DNA of 38,895 bases from a virus (IMGVR_UViG_3300045999_007928:1-38895); one strand, 5' to 3'; counted from the first letter of the stretch, positions 8,921 through 15,642 are shown. Notes: generated by a model not told the origin, from the letters alone. Made by a program: numbers and translations.

Positions 8921-10756
8921 ATGTCTGCACCAAATCTTCAGTATCCTCCCGCCGCTGGCGGCGGAACCCCCGTCGGCGGCTCCGGCACGGTCAACACGCT
9001 ACCTATCTGGGTGGCCGGAAGCACGCTCGGCGATTCGGCGATCACGCAACAGTCCGGGTGCATCGCCACGCTCACACTTACGAACGCCGGAAGCGCCGGA
9101 GCCAACGCGACTTATCGCGATCAAGCCCTTACGAATCTCACGGGTTCCGGTACGGGCGCCACGATCGATTTGGTCATTGCTACGAACATCATCACCGTGT
9201 CTGCTTTGCGTAGCGCAGGGTCAGGCTATGCGGTCGGCGACACGCTTACCTTGACGTCGGGCGGCATCGTTGGCGCGGTCTTTACCGTTGCGTCGGTTGT
9301 CGCCGCCGACAACGCTTCCGGCAACATTTCCGGCCAACGCATTTGCGCAGGTTCGGCAATCGCGCCGCAAGGGATTTCGAGCAGCCTCGGAATCACCTCA
9401 TCGAAGATCATTTGGCAAGCTGAAAATGGTGTTGCAACGGCCACCGTTGGCAGTCGAACCGCAGCATTTTTGTTCAGTCAAGATTCCGATTACGTCTGGC
9501 CCGCGTCGATCACGACGGGGCCCTCAATGTTTTCCGGAATTATGGGCGTTGATTTCAGTCAACGAACATCGAACTCCTTTGCTTACGGCGCACTTTTCTC
9601 AACGGTTGGAAAGCAGCAAAACGCCTCTGCATCGTCATTTGTTTACGGTGCAGCAGGAAGCGCGCAAATTGCCGGATCTGGATGGAACGGCGGAACAACG
9701 AACATTATTGGTCTTTATTCGACGGCCGCGGTTGGAGCATCGGTTGCAAATACAAACACGATCACGACTCTTTACGGATACGACACGGCTATTTCGTGCT
9801 TCAGTACGGCCGTTCAAAACATCAATAACGCTGGTTATGTCGTCCCCCGACAGATGAGCTTTCAAGGGGCCGCGCACGTCATTACTCAGTGGTACGGCTA
9901 CTATACCGTTTTTCCGAATCTTTCGAACGGAGCGGTAATTTCGAACCGTGCGCATTTTGCAAACAACGACGTTACGGGACGCAACCACTTTCGTGCTAAG
10001 GTATTTGTTGGTTCGGCGATTTTTGCCGCTCAGTCTACGGCCGCAAGCGTGGAGGTTTTGGCGACCAACACGATCCTGTCTGGCACGATCACCAACGCTG
10101 GAGCGGGATATACCAATGGGGCCTACACTGTCACGCTGACGGGCGGATCTCCGTCTGTCGCAGGCTCAATCTCTGTCGTCGTGTCAGGCGGCGTCGTTAC
10201 CTCCGTGAACGTCGCGCAGGGGGGCGAAGGATATGCCGTTGGCAACGTCCTCTCTGCGACCATTACTGGCGGAGCGGGGTTCCAGTGGACCGTCACGGCG
10301 GTGCAGGGCAACGGAGACGTTCGCCTGAACAGTGCGAGCGCAGTCTTCGATGCGTCAAACAGCAGCACCAACGGGACGAAGTACTTCAACCGTGCGGGTG
10401 CCGGCATCTCGTCGACCACGCAGAGCTATTATGAGGAAGGCTCGTATACGCCGACTGCAACGGGTGGATGGACCGGCACGCTTGCTGGCACCTGGACCCG
10501 TATCGGTCGCAAGGTGTTCATCACCATCAACACGACGGGAAGCCCCAACGGATCGACCGGAGCATCGACGCTGACTCTTCCAGCTGGTCTTGCGCCCGCT
10601 CGCGGAGGAGCCGGCATTCGTGTTAAGACGGCATCTGGAACCGCTCTGGGAAACGGCGTCGTCTCCGTAGACAACGTCTCGGGCCTGATTCAGATTAGCA
10701 CCGTTGTCACGTCGGATAACGACGCCAAGACCATCCAGTGTGAGTACGAGGTTTGA
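8921..10756 (+). CDS. Tail fibre / receptor-binding protein
   Basis: A 611-aa fibre with AGAGG before its ATG. Residues 1-45 are a Pro/Gly-rich attachment region. Two related beta modules, at about 45-128 and 385-465, share endings of the form GYAVGDTL/GYAVGNVL followed by a Gly-rich strand and FTVASV/WTVTAV. Between them lies an Asn/Ser/Tyr/Phe-rich domain (about 150-370) encoded by clearly lower G+C DNA than the flanks. The C-terminus (about 505-611) has the common fibre tail pattern EEGSYTPTATGGWTGTLAGT then WTRIGRKVF. No intramolecular chaperone motif or reverse-transcriptase neighbour is visible. Adsorption to the host surface is inferred from architecture and position before the lysis genes. 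Confidence 0.75.
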   Translation: MSAPNLQYPPAAGGGTPVGGSGTVNTLPIWVAGSTLGDSAITQQSGCIATLTLTNAGSAGANATYRDQALTNLTGSGTGATIDLVIATNIITVSALRSAGSGYAVGDTLTLTSGGIVGAVFTVASVVAADNASGNISGQRICAGSAIAPQGISSSLGITSSKIIWQAENGVATATVGSRTAAFLFSQDSDYVWPASITTGPSMFSGIMGVDFSQRTSNSFAYGALFSTVGKQQNASASSFVYGAAGSAQIAGSGWNGGTTNIIGLYSTAAVGASVANTNTITTLYGYDTAISCFSTAVQNINNAGYVVPRQMSFQGAAHVITQWYGYYTVFPNLSNGAVISNRAHFANNDVTGRNHFRAKVFVGSAIFAAQSTAASVEVLATNTILSGTITNAGAGYTNGAYTVTLTGGSPSVAGSISVVVSGGVVTSVNVAQGGEGYAVGNVLSATITGGAGFQWTVTAVQGNGDVRLNSASAVFDASNSSTNGTKYFNRAGAGISSTTQSYYEEGSYTPTATGGWTGTLAGTWTRIGRKVFITINTTGSPNGSTGASTLTLPAGLAPARGGAGIRVKTASGTALGNGVVSVDNVSGLIQISTVVTSDNDAKTIQCEYEV

Positions 10757-10758
10757 GC

Positions 10759-11067
10759 ATGCACGCGAACATTGAAGACCTGAAGATCGTCCCCGGATTG
10801 CATATCGCCGTCGCTCTTGAGGCAATTGCCATCGTGGCTCCCAACAAAGGGGCGCGCATCGAGTGGCGTCTGCTCAACAGCGGCTCGCACGTTGTTGCGC
10901 AGGGCATGGAGGAGATGTCTGGCGACGACTACTCCAAGTGGGGCGAGAACGACGAGTACATCTACACCTGGCTTGCGCCGCGCCTTGGCGTCAAGGTGAA
11001 GGAAGTCGTTGACCCTGCGCCGGTTCAGCATCAGCCGCCCCACGAAGCGCCAGCCATCGAGGAGTAG
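10759..11067 (+). CDS. Small protein of unknown function after the tail fibre
   Basis: I choose ATG 10759, seven bases after GAGG (10748-10751); a TTG two codons earlier would sit right against the ribosome site. The 102-aa product has a beta-strand-rich first half (LHIAVALEAIAIVAP), a Trp/Tyr-rich acidic middle (YSKWGENDEYIYTWLAP), and a Pro/His/Glu tail (VQHQPPHEAPAIEE). It could be a fibre-associated or assembly protein, as genes directly after tail fibres often are. I recognise no family. Confidence 0.55.
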   Translation: MHANIEDLKIVPGLHIAVALEAIAIVAPNKGARIEWRLLNSGSHVVAQGMEEMSGDDYSKWGENDEYIYTWLAPRLGVKVKEVVDPAPVQHQPPHEAPAIEE

Positions 11068-11069
11068 AG

Positions 11070-11291
11070 ATGACCCCGCAACTCGTCTCCGTCGTGATGT
11101 TTCTCACTGGCCAGCTTGGTGTAGCCATCTGGTGGGCCAGCCGAGTATCGAGCCAACTCGACAACCTGTCGACCGATGTTCGCGAGACGCGCGCAGAAGT
11201 CGGCAAGCTGAGAGACGAGGTTCAGCACCACGACACCGCCATCGCGGTCATTCGCGCGGTGAACAAGGCGACCAACGGGGTTCACACATGA
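11070..11291 (+). CDS. Membrane-anchored coiled-coil protein, i-spanin or holin candidate
   Basis: A 73-aa protein with one N-terminal transmembrane segment (VVMFLTGQLGVAIWWASRV, about residues 8-26), followed by a heptad-like helix (SQLDNLSTDVRETRAEVGKL, then RDEVQHHD). One N-terminal anchor followed by a periplasmic coiled coil is the layout of inner-membrane spanin subunits, though these are usually longer. A small holin or holin antagonist is the other possibility. It overlaps the next membrane gene by four bases (ATGA) and lies in the lysis cassette with a lipoprotein and a cell-wall hydrolase. Confidence 0.6.
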   Translation: MTPQLVSVVMFLTGQLGVAIWWASRVSSQLDNLSTDVRETRAEVGKLRDEVQHHDTAIAVIRAVNKATNGVHT

Positions 11292-11506
11292 ACAACAAGG
11301 TGGAGCTGTGGGCGGTGTTCATCTGGCCGGCAATCACCGGCCTCTTGAACATCATCCTACGCACCCGTACGCCGGAGGAGTGGGTCGAGCGTTGCGAGCG
11401 CCACCCACGCCTCGCGGCGTTCACTCGGCTCCTCCGTGCGACCGGGCTCGATCCGGTGAAGATGGTCTCGTCCATCGCGGAGTTCACCGCTGGAGGCAAG
11501 TCGTGA
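11288..11506 (+). CDS. Small single-span membrane protein, holin candidate
   Basis: A 72-aa product starting at ATG 11288 in an ATGA overlap with the gene before. One membrane segment (LWAVFIWPAITGLLNIIL, about residues 7-24) is followed by a basic, amphipathic cytoplasmic-type tail (TPEEWVERCERHPRLAAF, then LLRATGLDPVK). Size and position match small podophage holins, which time lysis by making lesions in the inner membrane. The longer open frame upstream in this phase is not supported by a start signal. Which of the two small membrane proteins is the holin cannot be told from sequence. Confidence 0.55.
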   Translation: MNNKVELWAVFIWPAITGLLNIILRTRTPEEWVERCERHPRLAAFTRLLRATGLDPVKMVSSIAEFTAGGKS

Positions 11507-11751
11507 TGCGTCATGCGAAATGGTTGGCGGTTTTGGTGCTTGCTGGCTCGATTAGTGGCTGCTGTGATCCGCGTTGGCCTGCGACGCATTCTCTGCCTCC
11601 GCCGCACCGCGCGATCCGTTACATCGCGCAAGCGGTCAAGATCGCGGACGAGCGGTGCGCCAAGGAGGCGAACACTCAAGTAGAACTTGAAGGTTGCCAG
11701 GCGATCTACGAGACCTTGAAGCCGGTCATCCTGAAGCTGGAGACGCCATGA
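11506..11751 (+). CDS. Outer-membrane lipoprotein, o-spanin (Rz1-like) candidate
   Basis: An 81-aa product starting at ATG 11506, sharing one base with the previous stop (TGATG). Residues 1-19 are a lipoprotein signal (basic MRHAK, hydrophobic WLAVLVLAGSI) with lipobox I-S-G-C, so cleavage would expose a lipidated Cys at 19. The early mature part is Pro-rich (PRWPATHSLPPPHR), as in Rz1 proteins; two more Cys follow (DERCAKEA and EGCQAI). It would pair with the membrane-anchored coiled-coil protein to fuse inner and outer membranes at lysis. This is the main evidence for a Gram-negative host. Spanin assignment is inferred from signal, composition and neighbours. Confidence 0.65.
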   Translation: MRHAKWLAVLVLAGSISGCCDPRWPATHSLPPPHRAIRYIAQAVKIADERCAKEANTQVELEGCQAIYETLKPVILKLETP

Positions 11752-11930
11752 CCGAGAAGGAAGCTATCGACCTCGTGCTCTACATCCTTGACTGGGTGAA
11801 GTACCGGCACGAAGACATCTTCGAGCGACTGCTCGACGACATTCCATCTGCGGCGGTCATCCTGTCTGGCCGCAGTGCAGCACAGAAGAAACTGGAAGAG
11901 ATGGAGAAGGCAAATGCCAATGACGCGTAA
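11748..11930 (+). CDS. Small acidic helical protein, unknown
   Basis: A 60-aa protein starting in an ATGA overlap at 11748. It has a helical hydrophobic-acidic first half (EAIDLVLYILDWVKYRHEDI) and a charged C-terminal helix (SAAQKKLEEMEKANA). It has no clear membrane span and no cysteine. It sits between the lipoprotein and a small basic protein in the lysis region. I recognise no family. Confidence 0.5.
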   Translation: MTEKEAIDLVLYILDWVKYRHEDIFERLLDDIPSAAVILSGRSAAQKKLEEMEKANANDA

Positions 11931-12069
11931 CGTCTCCGAGAACATGCGTGAGCTGTACAAGGACAACGAAAAGTCGGGGAAGGCCAAGGGCGCTGGCGGG
12001 AAGAAGCGAAGCCGGGCGCAGATGATTGCCATCGCCATGAAGGAAGCTGGCAAGTCGAAGGGGGCTTGA
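11920..12069 (+). CDS. Small basic Lys/Gly-rich phage protein (DUF6496-like)
   Basis: A 49-aa protein starting at ATG 11920, nine bases after GGAGAAGG (11904-11910). An in-frame ATG at 11914 is too close to that site. The pattern ENMRELYKDNEKSGKAKGAG then KKRSRAQMIAIAMKEAGKS is a short motif common in phage and bacterial small proteins of unknown function: a Lys/Gly-rich loop and an Arg-Ala-Gln-x-x-Ile-Ala-Ile-Ala helix. It overlaps the previous gene by 11 bases and shares TGATG with the hydrolase after it. Nucleic-acid binding is possible from charge alone. Confidence 0.55.
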   Translation: MTRNVSENMRELYKDNEKSGKAKGAGGKKRSRAQMIAIAMKEAGKSKGA

Positions 12070-12671
12070 TGGGCGTAGAACGTGCCGCTAGACGGACGCC
12101 TGTGACTCCAGAGCAGGTGTTTCTATCGTTTGCTACGGCCTGGCAAATGCTGGCTGGGCAACCGCCAAAGCGGGACGTTCTTCACATCATCCATGCGCAG
12201 AGCGCGCTGGAGACGGGGCATTGGAAGAGCCTGTGGAACTACAACCTCGGGGGCTCCAAGAAGCACGGGACGTGCGACTGGACGCACTTCACGACGACCG
12301 AGAGGTTCCCGCACGCTGCGGCGGACAAGTATCTCGCCTCCTCGAAGCCTGGGGCCGAGGTGGCGCTCGTGAAGGTGGATGCGACGCACAAGACGCTTCG
12401 CTTCCATGGGAAGCAGCAGATGAACTGCTTCGCCTCATGGGAAGACTTGGACACGGCCGCACGCGATCACATCGCGCTGCTCTTTCGTCGCTTCCCCGAA
12501 GCAATCGAGAAGGCGAAGGCGGGTGACGTTGACGGCTACGTCCGCGAGTTGAAGCGCAAGGGCTACTTCACGGCCTCGGAGGACGAGTACAAGAAGGCCG
12601 TCGGGAGCATCGCCAAGCGGTACACGCGCGAGCTTGCGGCGGTGCAGATGCCAGCCGTGGTGGTCCTATAA
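12069..12671 (+). CDS. Endolysin, glucosaminidase/muramidase-like peptidoglycan hydrolase
   Basis: A 200-aa product starting at ATG 12069 (TGATG overlap, GAAGGGGG just upstream); a TTG one codon earlier is less likely. The signature AQSALETGHWKSLWNYNLGG (residues about 43-62) carries the catalytic-type Glu48 and the Asn-Tyr-Asn-Leu-Gly-Gly turn of GH73/lysozyme-like wall hydrolases. A second half ends in GYFTASEDEYKKAVGSI, matching the C-terminal part of this group, where a Tyr lines the active site. There is no signal peptide, so export would depend on the holin. It closes the plus-strand late operon. Exact bond specificity cannot be read from sequence. Confidence 0.75.
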   Translation: MGVERAARRTPVTPEQVFLSFATAWQMLAGQPPKRDVLHIIHAQSALETGHWKSLWNYNLGGSKKHGTCDWTHFTTTERFPHAAADKYLASSKPGAEVALVKVDATHKTLRFHGKQQMNCFASWEDLDTAARDHIALLFRRFPEAIEKAKAGDVDGYVRELKRKGYFTASEDEYKKAVGSIAKRYTRELAAVQMPAVVVL

Positions 12672-12720
12672 GCATAAGCCCGCGGCTGCGAGTGCCAGAC
12701 GCGGACTTATGTGCCAGCCG

Positions 12721-12746
12721 GACCATCCGACAAGGCAGGGATGGTC
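12721..12746. other. Hairpin between convergent operons
   Basis: GACCATCC (12721-12728) pairs with GGATGGTC (12739-12746) around a 10-base loop, between the ends of the plus-strand endolysin and the minus-strand operon. There is no T-run on either side, so it could slow transcription or protect 3' ends but is not a standard intrinsic terminator. Confidence 0.4.
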
Positions 12747-12750
12747 TACG

Positions 12751-13269
12751 TCATTCCGACTGCGCGAGCAAGTCAGAGACGATGGCTTCCGCGACCTCTT
12801 CGGCGCTTGCCTGGCCAGTGAGCAGGCGCGTACGCATTGAGTCCATGCGTTGCTGCGCTTCGAGCACACGCAGCTTGATGTTGGCTTGCGTGCCCGTGGC
12901 CTGCGACAGCTTGTACGCCGCGTCAGCCGCACCGCGCAGGTCGCCCTGCTGCATGCTCTCGCTGATGACGCGAGCAAGCGTAGATGCGACAAGCTGATGG
13001 GCTGACTGAGGGCGCATAATGCTGCGCCGCATGTTGCGCGTGGCCTCACGCTCGCACTGCTCCGACTGCGACTTGGTCAGCTTGTAGGCCTTGGCAACGT
13101 CCTCCAGGTCCCGGTCTGAGTCCCAGTCGGATTCAAGCATGCGCTTGGTAATCTGCTCGGTCGCGAAGAACTCGGCCTCGTCACGAGCCAGCGCAAACGG
13201 CGGCGGCTGCCACCGAGAATCTGGATCGATGGTCGCCATGGCGAGAGGTGGCTTTGCTTTGCGCGGCAC
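12751..13269 (-). CDS. Helical protein, possible small terminase subunit
   Basis: A 172-aa protein starting at GTG 13269, coupled to the gene before by TAGTG, with AGAGGGG just upstream. An ATG 10 codons later has no ribosome site. A helix-turn-helix-like stretch (DLEDVAKAYKLTKSQSEQC, about residues 55-75) is followed by helices around GDLRGAADAAYKLSQATGTQ, a pattern seen in some phage small terminase subunits, where this region forms the oligomer core. No other small terminase is evident and the large subunit is about 13 kb away on the other strand. The call is tentative; a DNA-binding or regulatory protein is equally possible. Confidence 0.35.
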   Translation of the reverse strand: MPRKAKPPLAMATIDPDSRWQPPPFALARDEAEFFATEQITKRMLESDWDSDRDLEDVAKAYKLTKSQSEQCEREATRNMRRSIMRPQSAHQLVASTLARVISESMQQGDLRGAADAAYKLSQATGTQANIKLRVLEAQQRMDSMRTRLLTGQASAEEVAEAIVSDLLAQSE

Positions 13270-13604
13270 TAGCCCCTCTTCTTCGCGGAGCGGTATCGGT
13301 CAAGGAGGCTGCGCCCCTTGGCCGCAAGCCGCGCCATGGCGGTCGTGGTGCGCGGAACGGGCTCGCCCCATGCGGAAGCACTGAGAGCGCGGCGAGTAGG
13401 CTTACCATTGGGCTTCACGGCCCCCCCAGCGGGGTTCGAGAACATGCGCGTAAGGAACGAGCCTTTCCTGCGCATCTTCTCTGGCGTATCCGCTGCACCC
13501 TTGACGCCGGGCTTGAGGTTGGCTCCCTCGGTGCGACGGTAGAACGCCCGGCCCGCGGCGGTCAGGCCGCCCTTCGGATCGCGATGTCGGGATGCGAGTC
13601 CCAT
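13269..13604 (-). CDS. DUF6321-like phage protein
   Basis: I start this 111-aa protein at ATG 13604, which has TGGAG six bases upstream, rather than the GTG at 13640 that lacks a site. The conserved run GGLTAAGRAFYRRTEGANLK, then TPEKMRRKGSFLTRMF, then NGKPTRRALSASAWGEPVP matches a short family present in many phage genomes, which I recall as DUF6321. It is highly basic (C-terminus RYRSAKKRG), suggesting nucleic-acid contact, but the function is not known to me. It is translationally coupled to the gene downstream. Confidence 0.65.
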   Translation of the reverse strand: MGLASRHRDPKGGLTAAGRAFYRRTEGANLKPGVKGAADTPEKMRRKGSFLTRMFSNPAGGAVKPNGKPTRRALSASAWGEPVPRTTTAMARLAAKGRSLLDRYRSAKKRG

Positions 13605-13621
13605 GTTTGCTCCAGAAATAG

Positions 13622-13693
13622 GTGCGCCGGCCGGGGCCACGGATGGGGGAGGGTGTTGGCTGGAAGGCGAGAGACACCACCCGGCCGACGCAC
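13622..13693 (-). other. Structured intergenic element (13-bp stem with inner stem)
   Basis: In minus-strand RNA, bases 13693-13681 pair with 13634-13622 over 13 positions, with one G-U wobble. Inside, GGTGT (13674-13678 complement) can pair with ACACC (13652-13656 complement). The element fills the only gap of any size in the recombination operon, between the stop at 13701 and the ribosome site for 13604. It may be an RNA processing or translation-control hairpin; there is no U-run. Confidence 0.4.
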
Positions 13694-13700
13694 GAGCATT

Positions 13701-13991
13701 CTACTGCATCTTCGGCGCGCGTCCACGACGTTGTGGCGTCGCGAGCCGTTCGACCACCTTGGCGTGCTCCGGCTCCATCACATGCAGCTCAACAGAAGGC
13801 GGCTTGTGCGTGATGTCGACCATGCCGGAGCGCACCAGGGAGCCGCTGACAATCTGCACCAGCGCATCCCCTTGGAAGATGCGCAGCCAGCCGTCGGCGA
13901 TGTCGAAGTGATAGCCTGGCCGGCTTGGCAGCATCTCTGTGTACTGCCCATCCCACGGCGCCTTGATGGGCACCATCAAGTGAACGGTCAC
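13701..13991 (-). CDS. Unknown beta-rich protein
   Basis: I place the start at GTG 13991, in a GTGA overlap with the previous gene like most others in this operon, giving 96 aa. An upstream ATG at 14087 has a ribosome site (GGAGAAA) and would give 128 aa, but would overlap the zinc-module gene by 100 bases. The protein has strands (GYHFDIADGWLRIFQG, then ALVQIVSGSLVR, then SVELHVMEPEHAKVVERL) and a basic end (RRGRAPKMQ). I recognise no family. Confidence 0.5.
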   Translation of the reverse strand: MTVHLMVPIKAPWDGQYTEMLPSRPGYHFDIADGWLRIFQGDALVQIVSGSLVRSGMVDITHKPPSVELHVMEPEHAKVVERLATPQRRGRAPKMQ

Positions 13992-14338
13992 AAGTCGCAC
14001 TGGCGGCACCTGCGTGGCTTCCCGTACCGCAGGCCCGACTCGCTCATCACCTGCTCGTTCTTGCACTTGCTGCATCGTACTTTCCATTTTCTCCAGCCTT
14101 CGGCACGTTCCAGTACCGTGTAGATGCCGAGCACTGCGCCTTCGCGGCAGATGCTCGACTTGCCATGATGAGACCCGCATCCGCAGGAGCGCACTCCGTT
14201 GAGAAGCAGGTGCGACCTCGTGATGTTGCAGGCTTTCCCGCAGTCGCAGACTTGCCGAAACGGGGCAAGGCTCGTGATGGTAAGCCGGCCAACCTTCTGG
14301 CCAACGTGCCAGTTGCCGTCAAGGAAGCTGCCTTTCAC
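13988..14338 (-). CDS. Tandem zinc-module protein (two CxC/CxxC modules)
   Basis: A 116-aa protein starting at GTG 14338 (GTGA overlap). It holds two related modules. The first is VGRLTI then CDCGK (C31, C33), then HLLLNGVRSCGC (C52, C54). The second is LGIYTVLERA then VRCSKCK (C89, C92), then SGLRYGKPRRCRQC (C111, C114). The form 'G-x-LT, Cys pair, x-x-L-x-x-G, Cys pair' is common in small phage proteins with zinc ribbons, often near HNH or DNA-modifying enzymes. A single-module relative is encoded at 24673. Zinc binding is inferred from spacing; the target (DNA, RNA or protein) is unknown. Confidence 0.6.
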   Translation of the reverse strand: MKGSFLDGNWHVGQKVGRLTITSLAPFRQVCDCGKACNITRSHLLLNGVRSCGCGSHHGKSSICREGAVLGIYTVLERAEGWRKWKVRCSKCKNEQVMSESGLRYGKPRRCRQCDL

Positions 14339-14664
14339 TTGCCGACTCCAGCGGTCTGCATGAGATGCAACAAGTCTTCCCAGAACATGATGGCCATAGG
14401 GCGCTCACGGTCGTAACGGAGCACCGCAACGGGCACGTCGTTCGAGTTTCGTGCGTCGTCAGCCTGTTGCAGCGCGGCCTTTGGCGAGAGGTTCTTGCCA
14501 GTTTTTACCTCGACCCACCAGCCGGGAAGGCCGACGACATCGGGCGCGTCAGCCCCGTCGCGGGCCTGCCAGCCTCGGTGTGCGTCAACGCCGAATCGCT
14601 CGGCGATCTCTTTGGCCGTGGCCCTCTCCCCACGCTTCCCTTTTTCTCGTTCACTCCGTCCCAT
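14335..14664 (-). CDS. Holliday junction resolvase-like PD-(D/E)XK nuclease
   Basis: A 109-aa protein starting at ATG 14664, eight bases after GGGAG. The N-terminus EREKGKRGERATAKEIAERF is typical of archaeal-Hjc/phage resolvases, with Glu13 of the RGE motif. It is followed by DAPDVVGLPGWWVEVKTGK, giving Asp42, Glu52 and Lys54 (PD-xn-ExK), and then KAALQQADDAR, which carries the last conserved Gln. The size matches the compact phage resolvase group. It could trim branched DNA before packaging or resolve recombination intermediates made by the upstream exonuclease and annealase. VRR-NUC-type nuclease is the closest alternative. Confidence 0.7.
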   Translation of the reverse strand: MGRSEREKGKRGERATAKEIAERFGVDAHRGWQARDGADAPDVVGLPGWWVEVKTGKNLSPKAALQQADDARNSNDVPVAVLRYDRERPMAIMFWEDLLHLMQTAGVGK

Positions 14665-15103
14665 CGTCGTAGCTCCCAGCAAGTGCCCAGTGGTCTCTCA
14701 TGTTCGTCTCAGGGGGAAGCTCGTGGTCGTCAAGACGGCCGCGGGCTTCCAGGTCGGGGATGGCTTCGGCCAGCTTGACCGCCTCGTCCCACGTTTGCGC
14801 AGACGCCAGCTTTGGAGCGCCAACCTTGCGCGTGTAGGCCAGCCGTTTGCTGTGTATGGCCCACTCGTGCTCAAGGTCGGCCAGCCACCCCGGCCAGTCT
14901 CGCTCATCTGCCACGAGGGCAACAACGAGCGGAGGCACGCGGCCGTAGCGGTCTCGGCAGTACGCCTCAAGCTCCTGCGCCGTGCAGCGTGGGCGCTCGT
15001 AGGCTCTACCCTGCCAGCCGCACCAAATGACGCGCGCTTCGCTGAGCGAAACGCCAAGCAGGGCGGCACCCTGCCTGGCGGTGACCCAGGTGTACCGACT
15101 CAA
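14651..15103 (-). CDS. Excisionase/MerR-like helix-turn-helix protein, unknown
   Basis: I start this 150-aa protein at TTG 15103, seven bases after GAGGAGA (15111-15117), in a TTGA overlap with the gene before. The ATG at 15133 would overlap 34 bases and lacks a site. The N-terminus YTWVTARQGAALLGVSLSEA with a following Trp/Arg-rich turn (VIWCGWQGRAYERPRC) resembles a winged helix of excisionase type. The rest is helical and acidic. It overlaps the resolvase gene by 14 bases. DNA binding is inferred only from the N-terminal pattern. Confidence 0.5.
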   Translation of the reverse strand: MSRYTWVTARQGAALLGVSLSEARVIWCGWQGRAYERPRCTAQELEAYCRDRYGRVPPLVVALVADERDWPGWLADLEHEWAIHSKRLAYTRKVGAPKLASAQTWDEAVKLAEAIPDLEARGRLDDHELPPETNMRDHWALAGSYDDGTE

Positions 15104-15642
15104 AACGGAATCTCCTCGTTCGCGTCGTTCCAACCATCGTCGAGCGCAGCGCCGGGCGTATGAGCAGGGTCGCGGAGAATCTCAGCCCACCCCTTAGCAA
15201 GCGCAGCCGTGCGGAGGTTGTAGGTCACATACTTGCGCTTCTCAACGTCCGGGTCTTCGAGCGTCTTCTGGCCCTTCCACTCCTCGAAGTCAGCAACCAT
15301 GGTGAGGTATTCCGGCTCCGTGAGGCTCATGGGCATGCCGCTGTACGGCTTGCCCTTCCAGCGCGGGGGGTCGCGTCGCACAATCGGGTCGCCGGCCCAG
15401 TCGCCCTTCCCGCCGCCGCCAATCTTACGGCACTCGGTAGCGTTGGCTGCGCGAGCGCGCGGGATGCCGCGACCGTCGAAGTGGCTAAGCCACTGCATGG
15501 CCCACTTCGGGAGATCGGCAACCTGCGGCTGCGAGCCAGCGGAAGCCTTCGCCGACTTCTGCAACTGGTCGACGCGGTCCTGCAACTTCTTCAGTGCGGC
15601 TTCAAGGATAGAGATGCGGGTGTCGATTACTTCGTGGTCCAT
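15100..15642 (-). CDS. Protein with SSB-like acidic C-terminal tip
   Basis: A 180-aa protein from ATG 15642, overlapping the exonuclease by 16 bases. An N-terminal coiled coil (ISILEAALKKLQDRVDQLQ) is followed by a Gly/Trp-rich region (GGGGKGDWAGDP then PPRWKGKPYSG), then an acidic central helix. It ends in WNDANEEIPF. That last stretch is the acidic, Ile-Pro-Phe tip by which bacterial SSB recruits repair and replication proteins. The body does not show an obvious OB-fold, so it may be a divergent phage ssDNA-binding protein or one that borrows the tip to dock host SSB partners. It sits with the exonuclease, RecT and resolvase. Confidence 0.5.
   Translation of the reverse strand: MDHEVIDTRISILEAALKKLQDRVDQLQKSAKASAGSQPQVADLPKWAMQWLSHFDGRGIPRARAANATECRKIGGGGKGDWAGDPIVRRDPPRWKGKPYSGMPMSLTEPEYLTMVADFEEWKGQKTLEDPDVEKRKYVTYNLRTAALAKGWAEILRDPAHTPGAALDDGWNDANEEIPF

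Noticed and set aside
8921-10756. Diversity-generating retroelement acting on the tail fibre
   Set aside because: No reverse transcriptase, template repeat or accessory gene is present in the window.
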